A stretch of DNA of 64,000 bases from Mesorhizobium huakuii (GTDB lineage: Bacteria > Pseudomonadota > Alphaproteobacteria > Rhizobiales > Rhizobiaceae): the NCBI RefSeq assembly GCF_030160235.1, contig NZ_BSNY01000039.1, forward strand, positions 43,200 through 107,199. Direction: 5' to 3'. Numbering within the stretch: position 1 is the stretch's first letter; each line of letters opens with the position of its first letter. The position numbers were made by a program, and so were the translations under genes. The notes under the pieces are model-generated. The model saw only the letters and a list, made by a program, of their open reading frames with translations, was not told the DNA's origin and searched no databases. Below are positions 33,623 to 41,474 of this stretch, one piece after another.

Positions 33623-34003
33623 ATGGAAGGCCGGGACATCCCTGCGGCTCTGCATCGTCACTGGACTGCCTCCGATGCCGGTGACTTCGAGGCGGAGCAT
33701 GACATTTACCGGGAGGATGCGGTGCTCGACTATCCGCAATCGGGCGAGCGCATCCGCGGGCGGCGCAACATCCAGTCCTCCCGCGCCGCGCAGCCCAACC
33801 GCAAGCGCTTTAGCGTGCGGCGGATCACCGGCGCCGATGATCTCTGGGTCACCGAATATGTCCTGACCTATGACGGGCGGCCCTCCTTCACCGTCAGCAT
33901 CATGGAGTTCGTCGACGGCAAGGTGGCCCGCGAGACGCAGTATTTCGGCGACCCGTTCGAGCCGGGACCATCGCGCGCGCAATGGGTCGAGCGCATCCCG
34001 TGA
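33623..34003 (+). CDS. SnoaL-like / NTF2-like fold protein
   Basis: 126 residues, single cone-shaped alpha+beta domain: ALHRHWTASDAGDFEAEHDI, YREDAVLDYPQSGERIRGR and SIMEFVDGKVARETQYFGDP. Strong ribosome site CAGGAGGATTATTGCC. The family includes polyketide cyclases, isomerases and many proteins with no known role. The following glycosylase gene starts inside its last codons. Confidence 0.88.
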   Translation: MEGRDIPAALHRHWTASDAGDFEAEHDIYREDAVLDYPQSGERIRGRRNIQSSRAAQPNRKRFSVRRITGADDLWVTEYVLTYDGRPSFTVSIMEFVDGKVARETQYFGDPFEPGPSRAQWVERIP

Positions 34004-34608
34004 ACCACAGGATTGATCATCCGCCGATCGCCCGTTCGGAGCTGCCCGACGACACGGCCGCTCTAGCCCGCTTCCTCATCGGCAAGCTGGTGATGCGGGC
34101 GCTGCCTGAAGGCATGGTCAGCGGCCGCATCGTCGAGACCGAGGCCTATGTCGTCGGCGACGCCGCCGGGCATGGCTTCAGGGGAATGACCCCGCGCAAC
34201 CGCTCGCTGTTCCTCGAGCGCGGCCACGCCTATGTCTATCTCGCCTACGGCGTCTCCATGATGCTCAATGTCTCGAGCGAGGCGGAAGGTACCGGGACCG
34301 GCGTGCTGATCCGGGCGCTCGAGCCGCTCGAAGGCATCGCCATCATGCGGGAGAATCGCGGCGTCGAGCGCTTGCGCGACCTGGCGCGCGGGCCGGGCAG
34401 GCTGGCGGCGGCGCTGCGGATCGACCGGTCGCTCGACGGGCTCGACCTCTGCCGGAAAGGGCCTCTGTGGCTGGCGAAGGGTGGCCAAAAACCCGGCGAG
34501 ATCGGGCAAGGCACCAGGATCGGCATTACCAAGGATGCGGACCGGCTGCTGCGGTACTATGTCAGGGGAAGCCCGTTCGTCAGCGGGCCGAGGTCGCTCA
34601 ACCCATGA
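33982..34608 (+). CDS. DNA-3-methyladenine glycosylase (AAG/MPG family)
   Basis: 208 residues from ATG 33982; a GTG at 34000 in a GTGA overlap with the previous stop is an equally good start. It excises alkylated and deaminated purines in base excision repair. Motifs: LARFLIGKLVMRA, the catalytic Glu in GRIVETEAYVVGD, then FRGMTPRNRSLFLERGHAYV, YLAYGVSMMLNVSSE and GVLIRALEPLEG, all standard for the AAG fold. Confidence 0.94.
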   Translation: MGRAHPVNHRIDHPPIARSELPDDTAALARFLIGKLVMRALPEGMVSGRIVETEAYVVGDAAGHGFRGMTPRNRSLFLERGHAYVYLAYGVSMMLNVSSEAEGTGTGVLIRALEPLEGIAIMRENRGVERLRDLARGPGRLAAALRIDRSLDGLDLCRKGPLWLAKGGQKPGEIGQGTRIGITKDADRLLRYYVRGSPFVSGPRSLNP

Positions 34609-34621
34609 GAGGCGGCGGGCG

Positions 34622-34642
34622 GCCTCCTCCCGTGAAGGAGGC
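34622..34642. terminator. hairpin between convergent glycosylase and SulP genes
   Basis: GCCTCCT (34622-34628) pairs with AGGAGGC (34636-34642) with a 7-nt loop, in the 57-bp gap between the two stop codons. No long T tract is seen. Confidence 0.4.
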
Positions 34643-34665
34643 TGGATGGGAAGTGGCCGCACCTC

Positions 34666-36414
34666 TCACTTCCCCGCCAGCTGCGCCCGCGCATCGCTGA
34701 TCGAAGCGGCGTAGGTCACCAGCGGACGCTTGACGCCGTGGTTGATCAGGGTGCGTCGTATCTGCGGAGAGGCGCCCGATATGATGAAGCGCACACCAGC
34801 GCGCTGCGCCTTGTGTGCGGCGCCCTCGATGACGTTGGCCGCCGTCGAATCGAAGAAGGGCACCGCCGAGCAGTCGAGGATGAAGTTCTTGCGCTGGTCG
34901 GCGATGCGGTCGAGCACGCTGCCGACCGTGGAGGCGGCGCCGAAGAAGAAGGCGCCCGAAATGCGGTAGACGACGGTGTCGGCGTCGCTGGCCTCGCTGG
35001 CGTCATAGGCGCCGGCGGCGTTGACGCTATCGGCGACATCGTCCTGTACCAGATGCGCCTCGACCGCGATCGACTTGGCCATGCGGTCGATGAACAGGAT
35101 CGAGCCCAGGGCGAAACCGACGACGATGCCTTCGGTCAAGTCGCGGAAGACGACGATTAGGAAGGTCGCCATCAGCACCAGCGCATCGCCGCGCGAGGCG
35201 CGCAGCAACGTCGCGAAGGCCTGCTTTTCGAACATGTTCCAGCAGACCACCGCCAGCACGCCGGCAAGCGCGGCAAGCGGGATGTAGCTGGCGAGCGGCG
35301 CCGCCACCAGCATGAAGACCAGCAGGAACAGCGAGTGCAGCATGCCCGAGACCGGCCCATGCGCACCGGCCCGCACATTGGTGGCGGTGCGGGCGATGGT
35401 GCCGGTGACGCAGATGCCGCCGAACAGGGCGGAGGCGATGTTGGCGAAACCCTGCGCCACCAGCTCGCAATTGGAGCGGTGCCGCCGGCCGGTCATGCCA
35501 TCGGCGACCACGGCCGACAGCAGTGATTCGATGGCGCCGAGCAGGGCAAAGGCAATGGCGTCCGGCAGCACCGCGAGCATCTTGCCCAGGCTGAGCGCCG
35601 GCAATGCTGGAAACGGCAGGCTGCGTGGAATGCCGCCATAGCGCGTGCCGATGGTTTCAGCCGGCAACGCCAGCAGCGCCACCACCAGCGAGGCAAGCCC
35701 AACGGCGATCAGCATGCCCGGCCAGCCCGGCCGCCAACGCTTCATCGCGACAATGGTGACGATGGTCAGCACCGCCACCAGCGTCGCCGAGATGTTCACC
35801 GTGCCGGCTGCCCGCCCGATCGCCATCAATTTCGGCAGCAGCGGCCCGGGCTCCGGCCCCGCAAGCTTCAGCCCGAACAATTCGACGATCTGGCCGGAGA
35901 AGATGATGATCGCAATGCCGGCGGTGAAGCCGACCGTCACCGGATAGGGAATGAATTTGATGTAGGTGCCAAGCCTGAGGTAGCCGATGGCGAGCAGGAA
36001 GACACCGGCCATCATCGTTGCCAGGAGCAATCCGTCGACGCCTTCGCGCTGGACGGTTGCCGCCACCAGCACGATGAAGGCGCCGGCCGGCCCGCCGATC
36101 TGGAAGCGGCTGCCGCCCAACGCCGAAATGATGAAGCCGCCGACGATGGCCGTGAACAAGCCGCGCTCCGGCGTAACGCCCGATGCGATCGCGATCGCCA
36201 TCGACAGCGGCAGGGCCACGATGGCCACGGTCAGCCCGGCCATGAAGTCGGACTTGAACTGCGGCAGGTGGTAGCCTTCGCGCCAGACCGTCACCAGCTT
36301 GGGCGTGAACAATTCGGAAAATGTCGGCTTTGCCGACCCGTGGGCCGACCCGTGGGCCGACTTGTGGGCCGACCTTTTGATCGGTTGATGCACTGCCTGC
36401 CGTGTCTGATCCAT
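34666..36414 (-). CDS. SulP family inorganic anion transporter with STAS domain
   Basis: 582 residues from ATG 36414, which has GGAAGG before it; the ATG at 36432 does not. About twelve membrane segments (FMAGLTVAIVALPLSMAIAI, FQIGGPAGAFIVLVAATV, GSILFIDRMAKSI) and a C-terminal STAS domain (about 455-575; RKNFILDCSAVPFFDSTAAN). SulP proteins move sulfate, bicarbonate or dicarboxylates. The N-terminus carries a short AHGS/AHKS tandem repeat. A small XRE gene just upstream on the same strand is likely co-transcribed. Confidence 0.92.
   Translation of the reverse strand: MDQTRQAVHQPIKRSAHKSAHGSAHGSAKPTFSELFTPKLVTVWREGYHLPQFKSDFMAGLTVAIVALPLSMAIAIASGVTPERGLFTAIVGGFIISALGGSRFQIGGPAGAFIVLVAATVQREGVDGLLLATMMAGVFLLAIGYLRLGTYIKFIPYPVTVGFTAGIAIIIFSGQIVELFGLKLAGPEPGPLLPKLMAIGRAAGTVNISATLVAVLTIVTIVAMKRWRPGWPGMLIAVGLASLVVALLALPAETIGTRYGGIPRSLPFPALPALSLGKMLAVLPDAIAFALLGAIESLLSAVVADGMTGRRHRSNCELVAQGFANIASALFGGICVTGTIARTATNVRAGAHGPVSGMLHSLFLLVFMLVAAPLASYIPLAALAGVLAVVCWNMFEKQAFATLLRASRGDALVLMATFLIVVFRDLTEGIVVGFALGSILFIDRMAKSIAVEAHLVQDDVADSVNAAGAYDASEASDADTVVYRISGAFFFGAASTVGSVLDRIADQRKNFILDCSAVPFFDSTAANVIEGAAHKAQRAGVRFIISGASPQIRRTLINHGVKRPLVTYAASISDARAQLAGK
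36332..36375. repeat. 12-bp tandem repeat inside the SulP gene
   Basis: GCCGACCCGTGG occurs at 36332 and 36344 exactly, at 36356 with two changes, and half a unit follows. On the coding strand it gives the 4-residue repeat A-H-(G/K)-S in the cytoplasmic N-terminus. Slippage at this array could vary the protein's N-terminal length in 4-residue steps without shifting frame. Confidence 0.85.
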
Positions 36415-36480
36415 GGACTGCCTTCCGCACATGAAGGCGGCGGGATCGTCGGCAGGAATGTCGGCGGTCGCCGTCGCGAC

Positions 36481-36759
36481 TTATGCCGGCTCAGCCCTGG
36501 GATCTGGCGGCACGGCGGGTTTGAGGCGCACGCCCCTGCCGCCGCGCTCGCTGGCCTGGTTCTCGCCGATCAACTCCACCCCGGCCTCGTCGAGCGCCTG
36601 GATGACCTTCATCAGCGTATCGACCACACCCCGGACCACGCCATCGCTCGCTTCCATGCGCTGGATGGTCGGAAGCGAAACGCCTGCGCGCTCGGCGAGC
36701 GTCTTCTGGTCGATGCCGGCCAAGGCCCTTGCGGCACGCATCTGCGCGGCAGTGATCAT
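36481..36759 (-). CDS. small XRE-family HTH regulator next to SulP transporter
   Basis: 92 residues from ATG 36759. HTH: AQMRAARALAGIDQKTLAER and AGVSLPTIQRMEASDGVVRG, followed by an amphipathic helix VDTLMKVIQALDEAGVELIG and a short basic tail. A longer in-frame start at 36822 would begin inside the promoter-like sequence and is rejected. Small XRE proteins of this type are often found beside SulP transporters in rhizobia, so it probably regulates that gene. Confidence 0.88.
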   Translation of the reverse strand: MITAAQMRAARALAGIDQKTLAERAGVSLPTIQRMEASDGVVRGVVDTLMKVIQALDEAGVELIGENQASERGGRGVRLKPAVPPDPRAEPA

Positions 36760-36793
36760 CGGCCGGACCCCATGTCTGAGTCTGCAGGAATAA

Positions 36794-36822
36794 CGTATAA
36801 TACCATTGTCATGATGTTTCAA
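36794..36822 (-). promoter_or_regulatory. candidate promoter of the XRE-SulP genes
   Basis: On the minus strand TTGAAA (36822-36817), a 17-bp spacer and TATACG (36799-36794), about 35 bp before the XRE start. The area is clearly A/T-rich compared with neighbours. Housekeeping sigma recognition is inferred from spacing and similarity. Confidence 0.5.
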
Positions 36823-36936
36823 GCATCAATATGAATGTCTGAGGCGTAAGCGCCTTCGCCTGATTGTCCATTTTTTCCGATACTTCCCGAGGATTGCAGG
36901 CTAGGGTGTCGCGATCTGGGCAGGGGGGTAACGCGG

Positions 36937-37035
36937 TTGACTGTTTTCAAGACCTTGATGACATCGGCATGCCTGCTGTCGATGGTTCTGGCCCTGGCAG
37001 GCTGTGGTGGACACCTCATCAACAGATTGATCTGA
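36937..37035 (+). CDS. tiny lipoprotein (32 aa, entericidin-like)
   Basis: A TTG at 36937 with AGGGGGG 9-10 nt upstream opens a frame LTVFKTLMTSACLLSMVLAL-AGCGG and ends HLINRLI. It has a short basic N-terminus, a hydrophobic core and a perfect lipobox (LAGC) followed by only about ten residues, the layout of entericidin-type or small lysis-type lipoproteins. An ATG at 36958 would also keep the core. It lies alone between leftward genes. Role unknown. Confidence 0.5.
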   Translation: MTVFKTLMTSACLLSMVLALAGCGGHLINRLI

Positions 37036-37055
37036 GGGCAAGCCCGAGGGTGCGG

Positions 37056-37766
37056 TCAGTCGCCATCGGCATCGTCGCCCACCACCTTGCGGCGCTGCAA
37101 CATCCGCGCCACCAGCCAGCACAGCATCGCCCAGGCGAAGCCCGCGCACCAGCCGGCCAGCACATCCGACGGCCAGTGGACACCGAGATAGACGCGGCTG
37201 ACACCGACCAGCACCGTCGTCAGCACGGCCAGCGACAGGACGTAGATCTTCGTCGCCCTGCCGTGCAGGAAGCGCGCCGCCAGCGAACCGAGCGTGAGAT
37301 AGGTCACCGCCGACAGCATGGCGTGGCCGCTCGGGAAGGAAAACGACGTCTCGTTGACCAGATGCGAAACGAGCTCGGGTCGCGGCCGGTCGACGCCAAC
37401 CTTCAGCAGGCTCGACAGCACCTGGCCGCCGGCCACGGCGACGAAGATGAGAAGGGCCGTCCCCGGCCGGCGGATCAACAGCAAATAGAGGATCGTCGCC
37501 GTCGTGATCAGCACCAGCACGCTGGCGCTGCCGAGGCTGGTGATGTCGCGCACCGCCCCTTCCAGCCACGATGGGCCGATCGGGATCCCCGGTTGGCCAA
37601 CCTGGCGGAAGGCAAGCAGGATTTCGGTGTCGAAGGCGTGCGGCGCGGTTGCCCGCGCCACCTCCATCAGCTCCACGAAGCCCCACAGCCCGCCGGCGAT
37701 GACCAGGCCGGCCAGCAGCACCGGGAATTCGATGCGATTGAGCAGGGTGCTTGCGGTGTCTTTCAT
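37056..37766 (-). CDS. phosphatase PAP2 family protein (membrane)
   Basis: 236 residues, about six membrane segments. All three acid-phosphatase motifs are seen: KVGVDRPRP, SFSFPSGHAML and SRVYLGVHWPSDVLAG, with the catalytic His pair. Substrates in the family include phosphatidic acid, undecaprenyl pyrophosphate and lipid A phosphates; with a uppP gene in the same window, carrier recycling is one option but not shown. Confidence 0.92.
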   Translation of the reverse strand: MKDTASTLLNRIEFPVLLAGLVIAGGLWGFVELMEVARATAPHAFDTEILLAFRQVGQPGIPIGPSWLEGAVRDITSLGSASVLVLITTATILYLLLIRRPGTALLIFVAVAGGQVLSSLLKVGVDRPRPELVSHLVNETSFSFPSGHAMLSAVTYLTLGSLAARFLHGRATKIYVLSLAVLTTVLVGVSRVYLGVHWPSDVLAGWCAGFAWAMLCWLVARMLQRRKVVGDDADGD

Positions 37767-37794
37767 CGGGCCGGTGTCGCAATCTTCATCTCGA

Positions 37795-38133
37795 TCAACG
37801 CCCCTGCAGATAGGGTCCGAGCGTGATCAGCGCCACGGCGGCGATCGCCAGCACGATGCCGGTGGCCTGCAGTGCGTTGACGCGCTCGCCGAAGAACACC
37901 AGCGCCACGACGTTGACCGAGACCAGCTGGATGACCGCCGAGAGGCTGAACGACACCGACATGCCGAATTCGCGGATCAGCCGCAGCATGATCAGATTGC
38001 CCAGCGAGTAGAGCGCGAGCGTCAACAGGATCTTGCCCAGGCTCGGCGCCAGTCCCCATTGCTTGGCGGCGGTTGCCGCCAAAAGGAAGATCACCGTCGA
38101 AATGCCAAGCTGCAGCAGTCCCGAAAAACTCAA
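37795..38133 (-). CDS. SMR/EamA-like small transporter (112 aa)
   Basis: Four membrane helices in about 110 residues: LLQLGISTVIFLLAATAAKQ, LTLALYSLGNLIMLRLI, FSLSAVIQLVSVNVVALVFF-GE and ALQATGIVLAIAAVALITLG. This is the small-multidrug-resistance layout, including the Glu-Arg pair at the third helix end (FFGERVNALQATG). I place the start at TTG 38133 because GAGGGGA lies 7 nt before it; an in-frame ATG at 38166 adds a basic leader with no ribosome site. It has no usual membrane Glu in helix 1, so drug efflux is uncertain. Confidence 0.78.
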   Translation of the reverse strand: MSFSGLLQLGISTVIFLLAATAAKQWGLAPSLGKILLTLALYSLGNLIMLRLIREFGMSVSFSLSAVIQLVSVNVVALVFFGERVNALQATGIVLAIAAVALITLGPYLQGR

Positions 38134-38302
38134 CGTCCCATCCCCTCGAAGCGGCTGCCGCCGCATGTGCCGCGGACCTTGTTTCCCAAGCGCCTCGAGA
38201 CGTCAAGCAAACTCCTTCCAACGAAGGTCTTGGCAACGGCAAGACTGAGGCTCAATGTGCCGATATCGCCCAGCTGATCGATGGAAGGGCGGTCAGGGGC
38301 TC

Positions 38303-39694
38303 ATGATTCGTATTCTGCAGAATTTGGCGCGGCGCTGGAGCGAGCTTTCCCTTGCCCTGCAATTCCTCGTTGCCGGCGGCTTTGGCCTGCTGGCCGTCAT
38401 GCTGGTGGTGGGTGCATGGGTGACGTCGCAGATCCGGGACGGCGTCACCCGCAATTCGGCCGCCACGACGGCGCTCTATGTCGACAGCGTGATCGCGCCG
38501 CTGCTGCCGGACCTGCGCAAGAGCGAGGAGCTCAGCGACTCCGTCAAACAGGCGCTCGACGAGACGCTCGGCCAGGGCGCGCTCGGCAAGCGCCTGGCCT
38601 CGTTCCGGCTCTGGCGCCGAGACGGCACCGTGCTTTATGCCAAGGACGCGGCCTTGATCGGCCGCCGCTTTGATCTGACCGACGATCTGCGGTCCGCCTT
38701 CCAGGGCAACGTCACCGCCCAATTCGACACGTTCGACGAAACCGAAGGTAGGGAAAAGACCGCCGGCGTGCCGTTGCTGGAGATCTACAATCCGGTGCGC
38801 GAACCCTGGTCCGGCGAGGTGGTGGCCGTCACCGAATTCTTCGAGATCGCCACCGATTTCAAAGCCACGCTGGCCTCTGCCCTGCTGTCGAGCTGGCTGA
38901 TCGTGGCCGGCACCACCCTGACGGCTTTTCTGCTCTTGTCGAGCATCGTGCTGCGCGCCAGCCGCACCATCGACGATCAGCGCGGGGCGCTGCGCCGCCA
39001 GGTGTCGGAGTTGCAGGGCCTGGTGACGCAAAACAGCGCCTTGCGGCAGCGTGTGCAGCGGGCGTCGCGCCGCGCCACCGCACTCAACGAACGATATTTG
39101 CGCCGGATCGGCGCCGACCTGCATGACGGACCGGCGCAACTCGTGGCCTTGGCGGCGCTGCGCATGGACAGCCCGGTATTCTCCGGCGAGGGCCATTGGG
39201 GCGAAAACCGCGCCACCGAGGTCGCGATGATCCGCAAGACGCTGGAGGATGCGATGCGCGAAATACGCGGTATCTGCACCGGTCTCGTCTTGCCGCAGAT
39301 AGAAACGGCGGCTGCAACGGACATATTGCGGCTGGCCGTCGACGAACATGAGCGCCGGACGGGAACGTCGGTGGCGCTCACACTGCCCAAGCATTTGCCC
39401 GAACTCGGCGCTTCCGAGAAGATCAGCATCTATCGTTTCGTGCAGGAAGGGCTCAACAATGCCTATCGCCACGGGCGGGCCAAGGATCAGGCGGTGCGGG
39501 CCGGGATGAAGAATGGCAGGCTTTTTGTCGAGGTGTCGGATAGCGGGCCGGGTTTCGATCCGGCGCGGGTCGACGGGTTGGGGCTCGCCGGCCTCAGGGA
39601 GCGGGTCGAAAGCATTGGCGGCCAGTTCGAGACCTTGACGGGAGCGCAAGGCACGCGATTGGTGATCAGTCTTTCGGTCGAGGAGCAAGCATGA
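38303..39694 (+). CDS. NarL-type sensor histidine kinase (HisKA_3)
   Basis: 463 residues. N-terminal membrane helix (LQFLVAGGFGLLAVMLVVGA), a periplasmic sensor of about 150 residues, second helix (SWLIVAGTTLTAFLLLSSIV), coiled coil, then HisKA_3 with phospho-acceptor H274 in GADLHDGPAQLVALAAL, and an HATPase with YRFVQEGLNNAYRHGRA, DSGPGFDP and GLAGLRERVESIGG. Start chosen at 38303 because AGGGG precedes it. Signal unknown. Coupled to its response regulator by ATGA. Confidence 0.92.
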   Translation: MIRILQNLARRWSELSLALQFLVAGGFGLLAVMLVVGAWVTSQIRDGVTRNSAATTALYVDSVIAPLLPDLRKSEELSDSVKQALDETLGQGALGKRLASFRLWRRDGTVLYAKDAALIGRRFDLTDDLRSAFQGNVTAQFDTFDETEGREKTAGVPLLEIYNPVREPWSGEVVAVTEFFEIATDFKATLASALLSSWLIVAGTTLTAFLLLSSIVLRASRTIDDQRGALRRQVSELQGLVTQNSALRQRVQRASRRATALNERYLRRIGADLHDGPAQLVALAALRMDSPVFSGEGHWGENRATEVAMIRKTLEDAMREIRGICTGLVLPQIETAAATDILRLAVDEHERRTGTSVALTLPKHLPELGASEKISIYRFVQEGLNNAYRHGRAKDQAVRAGMKNGRLFVEVSDSGPGFDPARVDGLGLAGLRERVESIGGQFETLTGAQGTRLVISLSVEEQA

Positions 39695-40353
39695 TTGGCA
39701 CTATCCGCATCGCTATTGTCGACGATCATCCGCTGTTTCGCGAAGGCGTGACGCGCAGCCTGTCGGAGATCGGAGGTTTCGAGATCGTCGGCGAAGGCGC
39801 GACAGCGCAAGATGCCGAACGCATCGCCTCGACGATGCAGCCTGACATATTGCTGCTCGATATCTCCATGCCGGGTGGCGGCCTGTCCGCGGTCGCAAGC
39901 ATCCTTGCCGCCCATCCCGCCCAGAGGATCGTCATGCTGACCGTTTCGGAGACCAATGCCGATGTAACCACGGCGCTGAACGCGGGCGTGCAGGGCTATA
40001 TCCTCAAGGGTGTCGGATCGCGCGCGCTCGCCGATATCCTGCGCAACGTGGCGGGCGGCGAGAGCTATCTTTCGCCGATGCTGTCGGCGCGGCTGCTTTC
40101 CGATCTCCAGTCCCCGCAATCCACCAACGGCGCGGCGGACCGGTTGCGGCAACTGACCGAACGGCAAACGGAAATCCTGCGGCTGGTGGCGGAGGGGCTC
40201 TCCAACAAGGAGGTTGCCTTGCGCCTGGAGCTGCAGGAAAAGACGGTCAAGCACCACATGACCGGGGTGCTGTCGAAACTCAATGTGCGAAACCGCACTG
40301 AAGCGGCGCTCATGATGCGCGAGTTTCGCGACCGGGACAGGAACCGCCCTTAG
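39691..40353 (+). CDS. NarL/FixJ-type response regulator
   Basis: 220 residues. REC domain with acidic D11/D12 and phospho-acceptor D57 (ILLLDISMPGGG), T/S switch and K in GYILKGVGSRALADIL; C-terminal LuxR-type HTH: LTERQTEILRLVAEGLSNKE and KTVKHHMTGVLSKLNVRNRT. Overlaps the kinase by 4 nt. Targets are not identified; the divergent-facing Gly-rich protein downstream is on the other strand. Confidence 0.94.
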   Translation: MIGTIRIAIVDDHPLFREGVTRSLSEIGGFEIVGEGATAQDAERIASTMQPDILLLDISMPGGGLSAVASILAAHPAQRIVMLTVSETNADVTTALNAGVQGYILKGVGSRALADILRNVAGGESYLSPMLSARLLSDLQSPQSTNGAADRLRQLTERQTEILRLVAEGLSNKEVALRLELQEKTVKHHMTGVLSKLNVRNRTEAALMMREFRDRDRNRP

Positions 40354-40440
40354 AGCAATTCCAGGAAAAGTGTGAACGGGTTTCACGGGCAGAGCGCATA
40401 GCGCTTTCCCCTTGGGAATAGCATCAAGACAAACAGTCAG
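40352..40440 (+). repeat. RIME-like intergenic element, type A, copy 1
   Basis: Starts AGAGCAATTCCAGGAAAAGT at the response-regulator stop codon and continues with hairpin-forming sequence (AGAGCGCATAGCGCTTTCCC). A second copy in the same orientation is at 46538-46626, matching at roughly 80 per cent of positions by eye. In both cases the upstream gene's TAG stop is formed at the element's first bases. Confidence 0.75.
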
Positions 40441-40545
40441 GCCATCGCGGACCCGCGCGCGAGGTCGGACAAGGGAGGTCGGACAAGGAAGGTCACCTGC
40501 GCCGGTGGCGGCGGAGGTGACGTGCGAAACCGGCCGTTGCCTGTT

Positions 40546-41202
40546 TCACAAGGCCTTTAGCCGGCTGAAGTCCGCCGGCGTGGCCCGGCGGTCGATGATC
40601 GTGCGGCCCAGCGCATCCCTCATTTTGAAACGGCCGTTCTCGATCTTCTCGGTGATGCCGTCGGGGTGTGTGACCGTAATCTGGTTGTCGCTCACCTCGA
40701 CCTTGTCACCGGTCGTGACGTTGACATGGCTGACACCTTTGTCGCCCTGACCCTTGCCGGATGCCGAGTTGTCACCGCTGCCATCCGTTCCAGAATTGCC
40801 GCCGTTTCCATTTCCGTTGCCGCTGTTGCCGCCGCCGCTGTTACCGCTGTTGCCGCCACTGCTGTTACCACCGCCATTGCCGCCGCTGTTGCCGTTGTTG
40901 CCGCCACCGCTGTTACCACCACTGCTGCCGCTGCTGCTGGCGCCGCTGCTGCCGCCACTGCTGTTGCCGCCGCCGCTGTTACCGCCCTTGCCGCCACCAC
41001 CGCCGTTGCCACCACCATTACCGCCGCCGTTGCCGCCGCCGTTGCCACCGCCATTGCCGCCATTGGCGGCCTGTGCTGACGCGGTGTCGATTCCGGGGGC
41101 GGAGCCGTGCAGAGCAATTCGATAGGGAATGATGGTCAGCGCCAGAGAAGCCGCCGAAACGAGCGTCAGCCGGCGACACCGGGCCGTGATCGATCCGTGC
41201 AT
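40546..41202 (-). CDS. secreted Gly/Asn/Ser-rich low-complexity protein
   Basis: 218 residues from ATG 41202 (GGAGA upstream). Signal-peptide-like N-terminus (RRLTLVSAASLALTIIPYRI), then about 110 residues made almost only of Gly, Asn and Ser (units such as GGNGGGN, GGNSGNS), and a compact C-terminal domain (HVNVTTGDKVEVSDNQITVT, ENGRFKMRDALGRTIIDRRA) that looks like a small beta-rich module. No family recognised. The repeat coding DNA (about 40800-41070) is prone to slippage. Likely exported or surface-associated; that is inferred. Confidence 0.8.
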   Translation of the reverse strand: MHGSITARCRRLTLVSAASLALTIIPYRIALHGSAPGIDTASAQAANGGNGGGNGGGNGGGNGGGNGGGGGKGGNSGGGNSSGGSSGASSSGSSGGNSGGGNNGNSGGNGGGNSSGGNSGNSGGGNSGNGNGNGGNSGTDGSGDNSASGKGQGDKGVSHVNVTTGDKVEVSDNQITVTHPDGITEKIENGRFKMRDALGRTIIDRRATPADFSRLKAL

Positions 41203-41474
41203 CCTGATCTCCGTCGATTGAGCCGGCGCGCCCACCCCAACGTTGCAACCCGCAACATCGCCGAAAGATGTATTGGCCGGAAGCGACCTCCGACCGTTGC
41301 GTTTGTCCTCCAGGACTTTTGCCAGCGCAAGATTGGACTAAAGTCCGATGTCGCGGTGACAACCATCTCGCGCGGAACGGCGGAGCATGTATGATGTCAC
41401 GAAAATGTGATCAGTCGGCTGTAGGGGTCGAAAGGCGACAAAAAGCTCCAGCCACTCCAAAGCCAGAGGCCCTC

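Noticed and set aside
40754-41132. Frames encoding Pro/Leu-, Cys/Arg- and Ala/Val-rich repeats opposite the Gly-rich protein
   Set aside because: These are other-frame readings of the same G/C-rich repeat; they lack ribosome sites and plausible protein composition.
41203-41474. Pho box upstream of phoX
   Set aside because: I looked for CTGTCAT-type direct repeats and found no convincing pair.
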